From Melastoma dodecandrum (lineage: Eukaryota > Streptophyta > Magnoliopsida > Myrtales > Melastomataceae), in contig JARUPY010000089.1 in assembly GCA_029817715.1 (NCBI GenBank), positions 558,001 through 622,000 of the forward strand: a DNA stretch of 64,000 nt. The letters are read 5' to 3'. How positions within the stretch are numbered: the first letter of the stretch is position 1; every line of letters starts with the position of its first letter. The position numbers and the translations under genes were made by a program. The notes beneath the pieces are model-generated. The model did no database searches. It saw only the letters and a program-made list of their open reading frames with translations, and was not told the DNA's origin. Positions 12,472-24,869 of this stretch are shown in pieces.

Positions 12472-13932
12472 TCAAGAAAACGCAGGGAAGAGGACATGCT
12501 TGAGGAGGTAGTCGGATATGATCTTGCTTGTCTTCTCGGTAGGATGGAAGGAATCCCAGAACACGAACTTGCTCGCATCGGTGCAGGTGAAGGGGTTCCC
12601 CCTGTTGCATAGGTAGCTCATCTCAATGAACCCTGTCGCACAGCATGCTCGCTCCGCGACCTCGAATCCTGCAATTGCAACGCCATAACTTAGCCCTCTC
12701 GCGCGACCATACCAATTCAGCGGTCGCTTTCCCATTGGCTGGGGAGTCATTGAATGGTGCAACGACAGGTGTTGCTAACAAATTCTTTCATGTCATTTTC
12801 TGACACGCTCTGCAGCAACCTTAACTTTTGATTCAGTCCCATAATTAAAATTTTCCCATTTCCCAAGATATTTGGTCTAATTACTGAAGGAAAATGTTTT
12901 AACTCTTTGAATTTCGAGTGTTTAGTTTGAATGCCGAATCAAAGCTGAGTTTTTTGGACGTACCGTAGGAAGAAGGCCTGTTGATGATCTGGAGGAAGAG
13001 ATCAAATGGATCGGACAACACCATCTTCAATCCGTGAAGCTCCTTGTTAAGCTTACCGACTGCGACCCTGAGTTTACCATTGAAGTCCCTGGCAACCCAG
13101 TTGTACTCCTCGTTGCATCTCCCCCCGCCCATGAAGTAGGTTGCCCTCTCGAGTGGCAGGCACCCCATAGGCGGCAGACCTGTGAACGAGATCTTACGAG
13201 CCCCGAGCGCGTGCAGCTCCCGGATGAAGTTCGATGCAACGCCCACCAGGAAGTCCTTGTACTGTTTTATAGAGAACTGGTTCTGCCGTGCCCCCGGCGG
13301 GAAAGAGTAGTAGTTCTCGAGGAAGTCATTCGTGCCTAGGCTCACAATGTAGAGGGCCTCAGACAGGACCGCGTTCGCCTTTGCCTTCCCAAGGTAATGT
13401 CGGAGCCTCCCTTGGTATTCATTGTAGTACTCCAGCTCCTTCCACAACGGTATGACATTCTGCAAAAACATACAGCACGGTCAGCAACACGCCTACAGAA
13501 AAAAAGAAATCGAAATGCAACCATCTGTACATCTCTACGACGACGAACCAGGACGTTGGACGTCGAGTTATCATAACCAGACCCGGCGGATGCGAAGCAG
13601 ACTCCGGTGGCAAAGTCCGAGATCTTGTACGCGGGGTCAAGGTACGCAGGAACAGAGTCCTTGATCCCGAAGGCCTCAGAGATGAAATCAGGGGGTATGC
13701 GACCGTTGGAGAACCTCCCCGTGGGGCGGCCCCCGTAGAAGTCCCTGCCGTAAGGCTCGAAGTTGCTCTTGAGGATGGTAGAGATGCGGTTGTTGTTGCC
13801 GGAATCGACAGAGGAGTCACCGAAGACAATGATGGCGGGGACCTTGGCGTCCGCCAGAGAGATGGAGGAGGAGACGAGGAGGTGAGCGAGAAGGGCATGG
13901 ACCAATGCGGCAGGTGGCAATGGAAGTGCCAT
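12472..13932 (-). CDS. GDSL esterase/lipase
   Basis: SGNH-hydrolase predicted to be secreted and to cleave acyl esters; natural substrates of this plant family are mostly unknown. Exons on the minus strand are 13932-13549, 13459-12964 and 12668-12472. Phases match and give 358 residues, the usual length. The ATG at 13932 is preferred to an upstream in-frame GTG. Residues 1-28 look like a signal peptide (Ala/Leu-rich, ending SLADA). Block I is FGDSSVDSGNNN with nucleophile Ser about 40. Block II has ASAGSG with Gly about 117. Block III is GTND with Asn about 172. Block V is DSFHPTEK with Asp about 332 and His about 335, so the active site is complete. The gene is downstream of IBR5 on the same strand, with a tandem broken copy on the other side. 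By neighbourhood it may match Arabidopsis At2g04570 (from memory). Confidence 0.94.
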
Positions 13933-15068
13933 GGACAGGCTTTGAATCCAAACTGGTTGGCTTCGCACAGAGAACGGGGTGGTGGGTGATGGGGAGGGAT
14001 TAGGGGACTGACCTGGTGCCTTATAACAAGGAGTCGTACGAGTCGGGCAGTGTGATTGGTGTGAGTGTGATGGAGAGGGTGGGAGGGAAATATGGGGGAG
14101 TGTTTGGTGAGGGTCATTTATGAAGACAAAATCTTTTCTTTGTTAAGAGAATTTGGTATGTGTGGTGTGGATGATTGGGGTATTCCTGTGATAATGCACC
14201 ACTGGATGAAGAAAGTACACACGCCCCGAATTTATAACTACTACTGTGAACTAAAACTAAAGCCCGTTTTGCGTTTAATATGTCTGTCCTATAAAGCCAC
14301 AATGCCTCATTTTCATGTAAGAATCAATAAAAGTCTTCTTTTTTGTTACCTGGAGGAAGATAAAATGGACACAAGTGCTTGTGCCCACTCCCTGCAAACA
14401 TTTAAGGCCAAAAAACAGAAAGTTGGGGGGGGATTAAATTCAAGATGCGGGTCAAATCTTGGGGCGTTGGCCCCAGTTTTCATTACTTACACCATTAAGT
14501 AGCCGAAATTTTTAGATGGTGGGAGGAGGAAACATTGATTTTAGCAATGAGGTGGAAGTGTGCAAAGGCCACAGATTTTCTCAATTGAATGAAGATCCCT
14601 TTGCAAAGGGTACATGCAAATATCAATAAATGACAGCTCTAACCAGATTTGCTTCCTAAAAGAAATGGTTCTCCCACCACCCAACAGACATCAAGAGGTT
14701 ATTTCCAGATCAAGACAATGCCCCCTCCCCCGATCATAAAAATCACAAGAGCCTATAATTTGGACCCATTAAGATGATGGGTAGACAGTCACGTGATGAT
14801 CTTTTTCCTTTCATCAACGTTATTGGGGAACATGAAGACAATCCCATGACAAGCCTATGAGTATAAAGCCTGAGGCCAAAGGAAACCAGGACATCCTTTT
14901 ATAATGTCTTAAGACATGTGGATACAGAAAACAAAACCCATTCAGGAATTTCTTCACTTTTTACATGCAAAGCACATCACCACCTGCTCTGAATCAGCTG
15001 TTTTCATCGCAAAGGCGGAAGGACATGCCGATGCTAGCGCCTTCACGTCTGTGATGAGAAAAAGGGAA
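13933..15068. other. Intergenic spacer, GDSL promoter and IBR5 3' region
   Basis: The GDSL promoter and leader lie at its left end; the 3' UTR of IBR5 is expected at its right end. Short frames inside have no family resemblance and no repeat was recognised. Confidence 0.5.
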
Positions 15069-17376
15069 TCATGAGCTGTCCATCGAAATGTCTCCGCAAT
15101 TGGAACTCGGCGAGTTCCCCGTCAAGCCGACTCCACCGACGTTTTGCAGGGGCTGGCTGGCTCCGAAGGTGAACTCCTGAGGAGGAGCATTGCTGATGGG
15201 CTGTGAGAAGATGGAGACGGCAGCGGAGTCGCTGAATGTTGGGAAAGAGACTGGGTTGCTCGTTTTTGAGTAGCCGAAGCTGAAGGATTGGGAACTAAAA
15301 GACGAGAAAACCGGGAGAGGGAAGTTGCTACCGTCTCTCGATCCAAATATTGTCTCCTCATATTGCTGTAGCTGGTTATAAACACCTAATGCCATCCAAA
15401 AGGAGAACTTCAGATGTGGCCAACATCCAATTACTAAAAAAGAAAACTATGAAGCAGGATGCGAATTCACAAGCTACACACAGTGGCGGTTACTATCTGA
15501 AGATAAATCCTATCGATAACCAACAAGGCCTAGCTTCCTAGATTCTTGACTCACTTTGCTGAGAAAAAATTGCATGTAATTTTGCCAGAATATAAATTTA
15601 TACGGATAGAGTAAGGGCAACCATAAGCTATAGCTCATTGATGTACCGTACCTTCTGTCAGATCTACTACTGGTCTCCTCTCTTTTACCCACTGATAGCT
15701 TTGTGAGAGCCCCCATCCTCTAGATTTCATTAAATAAGCAATCACAATAGCTGGTGATCTGCATAAATGAAAGATCAGTAAAACCATAGCCTCGTGAAGA
15801 GCATGTTATGCAGATTGGGTGACATCATGCATCATATCATCCATAAGTGAGAAATACTCAAGATGTCCACAAAAAAAGGAACAAACAAATCGAATGCTTC
15901 CATTCCAGGAACATAACACACCTATTTTTTCCTAGCATGCAGTGCACGAGCACTCGAGCCTTATCCCTCTCACATTGTTCTGCAACCAAAAGAAAAAGTA
16001 CTTGTCAAACATGTACTGATAGTAAAATGAATGGAACCCCCAGGACTGAAGTTTTAGCCCTTTACACACATAAATAGACCAAGAGTAAAGTCAAACCAAG
16101 GAATTGATTTGCATCATCAAATTGTAGGTTTTTATCATCTTGTAGGCAGTGATATGTAAAAGAGTTCTTGTAAAGATTTTGGCAGCTAGGTACTGTCTGC
16201 GAAAATGGAGAAAAGAAGGATTAGATTAAACATAGAGTGGAGAACAATCAGTTCTCATCATGAGAGTCTCTAAGCGGGAAGAGGCTACAAACATATGCAA
16301 CATTGGCCTCAACAACAGACTATATGAGAAAAAGAAAAATAACTATCAATAGATTCCCTCTCGCCTTCAAGCATTTTCTCCATTAAGCTCATCTTTCTCC
16401 TTTCAGTTACAAGAAAATTATTCACCGAGCAATAATACTTCCATCAGCATTAAGATATGTATTATGTGGTCCCCTCTGCACCAAACTAAATCTAATTGAA
16501 CTAAGCCCTAAAACTGAGAATGAATAGCTCAAATTTTACTCATCTACCAGTTAACGCAAATAGCCCGACAAGTTTCACCAGCACTAAAAATGTCAATCGC
16601 ACGACCGAAGAAACCTACTTTTGATCTAGACACATTTTTCATATCCACACGTCCTTGTATTCAACATTGTTTAACAATAACAATCTAACCCTGATCCTAT
16701 ATTGACCTTAACACTGTTTCGTTAATGTCAGCACCCAGTTTCATGCACAGCTAGTACTCCTAATCGAATGGCCTCAACATCTAAAAGTCTCATAGTCATC
16801 TATACTGGAAGTCCTAAGCTACAAATTGTGTATCTGCAATTGGCAAATTAATCCAAAGATTGCCTCTAGCAAATATGAAGACTTCCCACTTTCGACATTA
16901 GACAGATGAATGGAGGCATCACCTCCGTCAACAATCAAATCCTCTCAAGGCACAGAAACCTCAGATTCCACAACACTCCCAAACAGCTGAACGAAACCCA
17001 ATCAAGCACGATGGCAATCAACCAACGAAAGCAACCCCCCCCCCCCTCCCTTCCTTTCCCCGACAAGCCAACTTAACTAACAAGAACAATCCCATCAAAA
17101 ACCTACAGCCAGGAACACAACCGATCTCACATTGAGAACACGAGAGATCCCCAGAGTCTTAAGGAGCTCGGATCTCGAGGCGTTGTCGTAACTCCCCAGG
17201 TACAAGAAATGGGGGAGTATCTCGGTCGGGAAGGCACTGAGGTGTACACCGGCGGCCTTGTCCGACTCGGCCGACGTCACCCTCGTATGGCCACACACGC
17301 CGCAGACCTCGCCCTCCTCGAACTTGTGGTAATGCCCACAAATCCCACAAGGATTCTCCCTCTCCCTCTTCCTCAT
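15069..17376 (-). CDS. IBR5: IBR5-type dual-specificity protein phosphatase
   Basis: In Arabidopsis, INDOLE-3-BUTYRIC ACID RESPONSE 5 is a MAP-kinase phosphatase-like protein (it acts on MPK12) that modulates auxin and ABA responses. Exons on the minus strand are 17376-17131, 16196-16097, 15979-15922, 15758-15652 and 15385-15069. All phases match and give 275 residues. The N-terminus MRKRERENPCGICGHYHKFE with CGVCGH is the zinc-ribbon-like start of the family. Then come FPTEILPHFLYLGSYDNASR, TVPSCQNLYKNSF, the P-loop HCMLGKNRS (Cys 129, same number as in Arabidopsis), PAIVIAYLMK and SYQWVKERRP. The C-terminal tail after YNQLQQYEETIFGS is Ser/Phe-rich and poorly conserved. The P-loop has Leu where I recall Ser (HCMSGKNR); HCxxGxxR is intact, so activity is plausible. 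Confidence 0.95.
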
Positions 17377-17817
17377 TTATCACCCAAAACAGTCTCCCCC
17401 CTCCCCTTCCCGCTAAACCCGTCGATTTACGAAAGATCCAGATGGTAAAGGAAGGATCTTTTCGAGGGGTGGAACCTGGGATTGGATCGGGCTTATCGAC
17501 AGAGGAGGAAATCAAGTGTTGTGGATAGAATAATTATCTCGAAGGCCCGAATGGGATTGGATTTTGCCCTAATTCATTTTCAGGGACAATGGGGAGTGAC
17601 GTGTTGCAAGGAAGGTTTTTTTCTTTGTTTATACTGACATAACAAGACCTGGGCAAAGAGTTGTAGCAGGCCGACCGCTAGACTGACTACTTGGTGGTTA
17701 CAAACAACGAGTCTTTCTCGTGTTGGACAAAACTTAAAACAACGGATCCCTCCTCCCTTGGTGTCCTGAATCCCTCTCTACTCGCTGTTTCTTCCCCGAA
17801 CCCAATCGACCCCTCCC
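17377..17817. other. IBR5 promoter and upstream spacer
   Basis: Upstream region of IBR5. A short Ser/Pro-rich frame on the plus strand ends in sequence shared with the dispersed repeat that starts at 17818 and is not called a gene. Confidence 0.4.
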
Positions 17818-18432
17818 CCACGGTTCCAGTCCCTACAGCTCGGCGAGTTTGGGATGGTATTTCACCAACTTCTTGCCATAAACGGGGAAATTATTAAACT
17901 CAGCTGCCCCTGCCATGAATTTTCAAAAATCGGGGAGAGGAGGCGCGGAAGAACAAACATCGATGTTTACTCCTGCTGTGTTATTACGAGTACGAAAATT
18001 AGATGAAAATTACAAGTTAAGACTTTTTACAGAGAATTGTACCCAGTAAATATCCCCGCGCACATATCGAAAGCCGACTTTCTAGAAGTTTATCTGCCAT
18101 CCAAAAAGTTAGCTCGAGGGATGAAAGGTATGTGTCTCTCATGCTAACCTTTTGGTGATCAAACTTTTCGTTGGTGGCGTCGCTCGATTGCATTCTAAAG
18201 TGTGGGAAATTGACAATAATACCATCACTTAATATAAAGACCCGAAAAGCTAGTATGAAGGTGAAGATGCTCGTTATATACCATATCAGATGAGTGTGCT
18301 CAATGTGAGACTACTTTCATGCATCTCCCCGACCCCAGTCGGCTAGGGGAAGGGGGCGAAAAATAACGTGGCGTTGCGGGGTCTCTGCCTCCAAAGTACT
18401 AGTCCTTGTTGGGGCAGGTCTTGATTGTGTGA
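17818..18432. repeat. Dispersed repeat A, duplicated at 34119-34446 plus 37710-38005
   Basis: From GTTCCAGTCCCTACA through TTTGGGATGGTATTT, GGGGAAATTATTAAACTCAG, ATCCCCGCGCACATATCGAA and CTTGTTGGGGCAGGTCTTGA this segment is repeated almost base for base near 34.1 kb. There it is split by a Copia element whose 5-bp target duplication falls at the equivalent of about 18137. No coding potential is recognised. Its nature is unknown. Confidence 0.8.
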
Positions 18433-18489
18433 AAGCTGTTTCCTCGAGGGGTTTGAGATCGGGATGGACTACTGAATTGGTGTTTGCGT

Positions 18490-19565
18490 CGAAAATATTT
18501 GGCATGAATACTCACAGGGATTCGGATGTGGTCGCCAGTAAATGAAATAGATAAATTATATTAATAAATGATGCCAAAACAATGTCTTACAAATGAACTA
18601 AAAAGCTTACAGTCATAAAAAGCAATAAAATTGATGAAACGGATGGTGGTGACGCCGTAAACTTGCTGCTGACGTCTTGCGCTTGCGGACTGGTGCGGTG
18701 GAATCTGGTCACTGGATGTGTGATGGACGGAATTTGATTGTCAGGGCTACGGTTGTTCACCCTAACGATGAAGTGAAGGCGGGGTTTTGGTGTCAAAGCC
18801 ACGGTAGCTCAATCTGACGATGGAGTGTAGGAGGAATTTTGGTGTCAAGGTTTCGATTGCTCACCCTGACGAAGGAAAGGATACCAAGGGCCCTACGAAC
18901 TCCCCCTAGTCTGGACACCTGAAGGCTAAATACTAAAAAGAGTTGACGATCAATGCATTGATTGACCTTAGATGATTATCGTGTGTGTTTAAGAAAGATC
19001 TTCTCCCTTTTATACTGAAGCTCGACATGCTTAGGATGTACGTCACGTTCTTAGAATATCTTCTCAGATCGTGACCCTCTTAACTAACTCCCCAGAATCT
19101 CAGTAACAGCTTGATCCTGGTAGACATTCCTCCTACCCACATCGCCTATCATTTTGGACTCGCGTAGACTTAAAGTTTTTCCTTTTTATATCAAATCAGA
19201 TAACTAGAGATGTGTCCCCAAATTTTCTCCACCAGATCGTTTCAAATCATGGGAACGTGGCCCCAGCCCCATAACTGCTTTTCCAAAAATCTCGTAGTCA
19301 AAATCTTTTCTGGTCTTAGTAGACTCTGACCCCGACGGTCCTTCGTAGACTTAGTACTTCCCTGGCAAGGCTCACATAACGGTGGGCTTAGAAACACTCT
19401 TAATGACCCCTGGACTTATGAGCTTCGTAAAATGGACTCAAAATTTTTATCATGATCTTGGTAGACTTAATATGGGTCAACGAAATGGGTTTGTGGGTTT
19501 TTCATAACATGACCTGAATTTATGGGCTCCTCATAATTAGGTACGAGATTTCTGCCATGTCAACA
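18490..19565 (-). repeat. LTR-like dispersed repeat, second copy
   Basis: Shares ordered blocks with 5040-5807 and ends at the same CATGTCAACA motif. It is longer, with extra CTCACCCTGACGA-like units. It lies between repeat A and the DUF1664 pseudogene. The corresponding place in the copy near 38005 lacks it, so it may have inserted after that duplication, or been deleted there. Confidence 0.55.
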
Positions 19566-19953
19566 ATTGGGTCGATTGGTCTTCGGAGTAATTAGGGTTT
19601 GAACTTAAAAGTTTTGATTTTTATGAGTTCCCCATTTTTTTTGTTATATTCTCGTGGATTTTATCTGCCTGGTGAATTTGGGAGAGTTTCTGGAGCTTTT
19701 CGGTTGTGGTAGCAGATTAGTATTATCGCCAATGTGCGGCCGCATGTTTATCAGGCCATGGCTGTAGTATGTTGTATCGTTTGCTTATTGGAATCACCGA
19801 TAAGAATGACGAGGAATCATTGTTGCATATGTTCACACTGTTCATTCCTCTTTGCCAAAGAGGACTTGGTCCTTGGAAATCGCTCTTATGCAGAATATAA
19901 AACTTAAACTCACTGGTCATTGCTGATGGACCTCATGATTGGTGGTGTTTCAG

Positions 19954-21812
19954 GCTTATCCGGTTCGATTGTTCTAAGAAGTGGACAGCTTTCAGAACTT
20001 ATATCTCAGCTTCAAGAAATTCTTAAGGGCGTAGATGATGTGGATATCACATCTAACAAATTTGAATATGCATTCCTTGCAGCTCAGGTATTTGGAAGTT
20101 TTTTTTGGGGCCTAATTTGGCTTCCTTTGCAGCACTAATCGCCTACAATAGTTAGAGGCATCATGATTGTTTATACAATCATCAAGAATTGTCACTCGTG
20201 TATGGATGCTCGTTTTGATGTCAAAGTCCAACCCATCCATACAATAGTTATGTAACTTAGTCCTTGGGCAACTTATACGATAGCTCTCATATTCTTTGGA
20301 AATGTCTTCCCAGTGTAGTAGATATGAGCAATTTTTTATCCATCTTCGTCGTAAGCTGATGATCATCATTTTATTGAACTTATATCAAGCAGTTGATTTG
20401 GTGCGAATTTGTGAGCTTTACCTTTATCTGCCTTCCTTGGACATGATGTTCTCTATGATCTTCTCCAGATTCGGCAATTGGCTAGAGAGATTGTTAGAGT
20501 GTGCACTTATGTGCAAGACATTTTATTGTATTTGTGGATAGATCAGTGAGTTATCTTCATCCGGTCCTATAACCATATATAATGGAGGCTCATCACATAC
20601 TGGTATGGATAATATGGTTCTTTAATCCAACCAGTAAATATTTAAATGTGGCAACTGGCGACTACTTTCTCCAGGGCTTGTCATTCTCTGATGTAATGTT
20701 TGTTACCAAGCACAATATGGCCAATGCGGTGTTAGCTGTGTCAAAACAATTAGAGAATGTGTCAGAGACACTTGCAGCAAGTCATTCCACTTTTTGAAAT
20801 TCTTCCATTGTACCGATGATTCTCATGTACAGATAAACTAGTTTTGAACTGATGTAGGCCACAAAGAGGCATTTATCAAAAAGGCTGGATTACTTGGACT
20901 GAAAGCTTGAGGAGCAAAAGGATTTGAACAACCTGATTGCAAATGATGTAAAGAGCAATAGTTGTTCACTCTCTTTTGTCAATTAAGCTTTCGTTGCCCA
21001 AACAACAGTTTGTCTACTGATCTTCCTGTTGAAAATTTTGACAGTGTGTACATTGATTGACCATATGTTTGTGCAGGTAAGTAAGTTGAACTCAAATTTA
21101 TCCCAGATAGGATTTGAGAATGCATCCATTCACCAGATTGTTTCTGGGTTGGTAAGAAGCAGCTTTAGATTGTGTATATGCATGTGCTAAATTTTATGAT
21201 TCCAAGGTTGAGGAAACGAAGTTCGAATGGCCAGTCTGCTGCTTTAACTGAATGTGATCTGCTCATATTTTTCTCCACTTTTGGCAGGATCGGAAAATGG
21301 GTTTGATTGAGAGCAATCAAGATAGCATTAACTGTGGATTGTTCAGTCTGTATCCAGTTGCTAAACGACTTGAGGTTATCTCATAGCTATTTTATTAGAA
21401 AAATGGCAAGTGAAAAGTGCTACTGTCGTTCCGAAAATTGATGTTCTTTTATTTGATCTAGCTTGTGTTCTCTCAAGTCTGATTATGGTGGCGTTTTCCC
21501 GACAATTGATGTTGGCATGACAGGATCATAGCGCAAAGCAGGGAAATCCTTTAAGGGTGACATTTGAGGAGAATCCCATCACGGTTCATTAGGCCTTTAT
21601 CCGACATCTCAATTGTAACTTCATTCAGTTGGGAACTGTCAGTAATCAGTTCACATTTCTTACTTGATGTCGATGCTACAGGGGATTCAGTTCCTCTCTG
21701 AAGCCAATCCCATGAAGGAGATTGAAGAACCTGAAACTAGTGGAAAGTTGTGTGATCCTAGCATGAACTCAACAATGAAGGTGCCGCCTGTTACTAGAAG
21801 AATACATAGATC
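19954..21812 (+). pseudogene. DUF1664-family gene, decayed
   Basis: DUF1664 proteins are plant membrane-anchored, coiled-coil proteins of unknown function. Exon-like blocks are: 19954 onward (GSIVLRSGQLSELISQLQ ... EYAFLAAQ), about 20470 (IRQLAREI), about 20670-20790 (GLSFSDVMFVTKHNMANAV, LENVSETLAA), about 20860-20950 (TKRHLSKRLDYLD, stop, KLEEQKDLNNLI), about 21080-21150 (KLNSNLSQIGFENASIHQIV), about 21290-21390 (DRKMGLIESNQDS) and about 21680-21812 (a tail). The TGA at 20900-20902 replaces the Gly expected in LDGKL. The donor after LETLAA-like sequence does not join in frame, and no first exon was found. Family assignment is from memory of conserved blocks. Confidence 0.7.
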
Positions 21813-21835
21813 GTTTCCTGTTGGTATGTCTTTTG

Positions 21836-22470
21836 CCCTGGACAGAAGTTGAGGCAATAATCTCTCCAGAGAGCTTTTTCGTCCACAGCACTACGCTTTG
21901 TCCACCTCTGTCAGTTGATTTTGAAGCTAGGCCCAAGCCACCAAGGATTTGGATTGTCCTAAGTCAACCCCATTGCTTACATGTTTGTTTCAGCAACACA
22001 TTGTATAGGTACGATTCTTTCCCCTTCATTTTTTGGGATGAATGAATCTTATATTTTGTCAAATGAGACGAGAGGATCGCCATTTCGATCTTCTAATCTC
22101 GATGAAAGACCTCATATCACAGACAGCAACTTAATTCATCGGACCTCAAGCATCAGATTCACTTTGTAATAACTTGTAGCTAAGGTTTTGAATAAGTGGC
22201 CTTGTCTCTTACCTCTGTTGAGTTCTCATGATTCTCCCTACGGTTGGGAAATACACCAAAAGGAAAGACATGGACAAACGGAATTGCTTTATTAATGTGC
22301 TGTAGAGCTAACCATACATGCAAACTGGGAGCCCGAGCACGCGCACGAACACCAAAGCACACACAATCTTATTGTTGGTCTTCAAGAATGGGGTGACTAG
22401 AAAGACCCATCCGACATCCTTCTGCATTTATTTAGAGCGTTGCACTGAGCTGTCTGTTGTGCTAGCCTCT
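21836..22470. other. Spacer between the DUF1664 pseudogene and GRP1
   Basis: Possible 3' UTR of the DUF1664 relic on the left and of the first GRP gene on the right. No coding signal or repeat recognised. Confidence 0.4.
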
Positions 22471-22943
22471 CTAGTTGAGAGGCTTTCCTTCAGCGTGGAT
22501 CTCGGCTGCTTCGCCTGCATAATAGCAGCATCTGCAGTAGTCCCTCCTGCAGCAACGGCCGTAAGGGCAGCGGCCAGGATATCCCCCACCGCCGCCCCCA
22601 TAACCCCCGCCTCCTCCAGGGTATCCCCCGCCTCCGCCAGGGTATCCCCCATAACCTCCGCCTCGGCCAGGATATCCGCCATATTGGTCAGGATACACAT
22701 CAGCGCCACGATCGTCACCGACTTCACCCTTGGAAGTTGCAGCTGAAATTGCCCAGGTTTATAATTCCAAAATCAGTAAAATGTAAGACCTCTTGAATGC
22801 TGAAAATCATGCATCAAACACCAATAGCTACCTCTTTCGGAAGTAGCAGTCCCGGACATCTCTCGCCCAGCGGCCACCTCCATGGAGACGAGGAGGAGGA
22901 AAGCCGCTAAGATGCCGACGATGACAAAGACTCTCGAACTCAT
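22471..22943 (-). CDS. Class II glycine-rich secreted protein (GRP3-like), GRP copy 1
   Basis: Cell-wall type GRP with a Cys-rich tail; Arabidopsis GRP3 of this family binds the wall-associated kinase WAK1. Exons on the minus strand are 22943-22832 and 22742-22471; the phase-1 join gives 127 residues. Residues 1-25 form a signal peptide (VFVIVGILAAFLLLVSMEVAA). The middle is GGYPGRGGG-type repeats. The C-terminus has the family Cys pattern CPYGRCCRRDYCRCCYYAGEA, complete here and not in the neighbouring paralogues. A TATAAATA box lies 48 bases upstream of the ATG. The upstream flank is repeated at 44.33 kb but the coding region is not, so this is the only copy of this gene. Confidence 0.9.
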
Positions 22944-22990
22944 TATTCTCTTCGGTGATGGATGAAGAAGGCTTCTCCTTACCACATGGT

Positions 22991-22998
22991 TATTTATA
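22991..22998 (-). promoter_or_regulatory. TATA box of GRP1
   Basis: TATAAATA on the minus strand, 48 bases before the ATG at 22943, in GGCTATAAATAACC. Every GRP gene in the window has the same octamer. Confidence 0.75.
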
Positions 22999-22999
22999 G

Positions 23000-24869
23000 C
23001 CATTTCCGATGTGCCATAAAAGTGGAATACAATAACATAGAAGTAGATAAGATCGGATGACCATGCATTCATGCAAATTTATCGTCTTGGTCGTGGATTT
23101 GAATTTGGTGAATGTATTTATTTGGTTTTGGCCCCATGACGTGTAGTTGGGGGAGGGAAGGCATGGGAGGTCTTCTAACTCCACTTGCTCCCCCATCCTT
23201 TCTCTTACAAAAATCTATTATTATTGCAATAACTTACGACCATACTGCCCTTCATCACTTGCGCAGCGAATCCATGTTGCGACACCGGTTACAGGCATGT
23301 TCAGTCGGGAGGAATGCCGCAACGATTTTCTGCACTGATCGAATGGCGAATAAGGTTGATTCTGACCGGCCATCGAGAGGAGAGAGCACTGACGACTGAT
23401 GCCGTGATTATTTGCGAGACCACAAGTCCATAAACCATTTCTCCGCTAGTGAACTAAAATAACAATAATAGTAATAACGAACATGTCGGTCATGTAAAAG
23501 TGAGCGTTCTAATCGTCTTATGGTAGTTGAAAACGAAGGATGCTGCTACTACTCTTAGTGGGAAATCTAAAAAAAACCAAGCAATATCATCTGTTCATTA
23601 TTCTCGGAGGATGTGTTCGGTCCTCTTCCAGGTATGCTATTCTCGGTTATGTTGACGGACGGACGGGCTCGTTCGGACGATTCTTGCGCACGCCGTCCTC
23701 CTGTGTCGTGTGCAGCAACAAGATGCTGAAGATCACGTTCGTCCCATGTGGAAAAGACACGACATTTCTAATATTTCTACGAATGCTACTAGTGCCAGTA
23801 CCGGATACCATTTTATTTCTTTGTTTTTATTAATTCAGGTTGTTTAATTGAACCTGAACCATCGACAAACTTTCACATATTAACAACTACTCTAGGAGGG
23901 GGAATGTTTTTATCCGGTGCTGACGATTTAATAAAACTATCTTTGTAGCTCAAGAATGTTTCAGTTTATACTCTTACCTAGTATTTGGATATACCAAGAA
24001 AGATATACGGTCCAATGAAACGACTATAAAATATTTACTCATGGGTGGGGCAGGCTCGTCTCTTCTGGTTCATGATTTCTCTTTGCTATATGGTTCATCT
24101 TGCGGAGAAATTCGAAAGAACTCCTATACGGAACGAGAGCAACACTTCCTTATTATTAATGACAAAAAAATACTTTGTTTTTTTTCTACATTAGGAGTTG
24201 TTATTTCTCCTACATGATTTCTGTTTGGATGGGAAGACTTGAAGGAGAAAGAGCTTGTCCAAGTCGTCCGAGACTGTTGTTACTGAAAACATAGGAAGCT
24301 TTAGATACTTTTCACAAAGTGTAGTAAAATGCATGATTAGTCACAAAATTTCAAATTAGTAAGTAATCTCTGAATATACCCCATTTTTTAAGGCATGACA
24401 TGATGGCCCAACCAAGTTTTAACTCCCCGAGAACCCTTTATGGAAGGTTGAATCTCCCACACGATCATTGCTAATCGTTTCGACCCTTTCGGTGTTATTC
24501 ATATTCTTAAACTTTAGATCTCTCTCTGTGATGTGTCCACTTCACTCATTCTGAGTTTTGTTGTGATGTATCTTCAATGCTAATTATAAAGAGGGTTTTC
24601 CTTGACCCTACTAATTTGTGTGACCGACTCTTTCATATGCAGCAAGGGGGCAACCGGAAGTGTTCTTCGTATACATATATGCCAAAACATAGTATTATTT
24701 ATCATTATCATTTATTCGTCTGTCCTGCATGGACCGTATTACACGCATTCGTAATTTTAGCCAAGCATTTACTAAGGTTACATATGCTTCTGCACCACAA
24801 ACCCGCAACAAGCATTGTTCATGCCCATTGACTGCACAATATATTCGCTTTATCCCGAGTTTCGCCCGT
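23000..24869. other. GRP1-GRP2 spacer
   Basis: Mostly AT-rich sequence shared with copy 2. Relative to copy 2, a 265-base segment (45222-45487 there) is missing at about 23850. Several plus-strand frames of up to 97 codons are shared by the two copies but have no family signature, and the sharing is explained by the recent duplication. Remnants of the lost Cys-rich GRP tail lie at about 24770-24869. Confidence 0.5.

Noticed and set aside
23112..23399. 95-codon plus-strand frame conserved in both duplication copies (also 44483-44770)
   Set aside because: Conservation is explained by the recent duplication, and the sequence has no motif or promoter signature.
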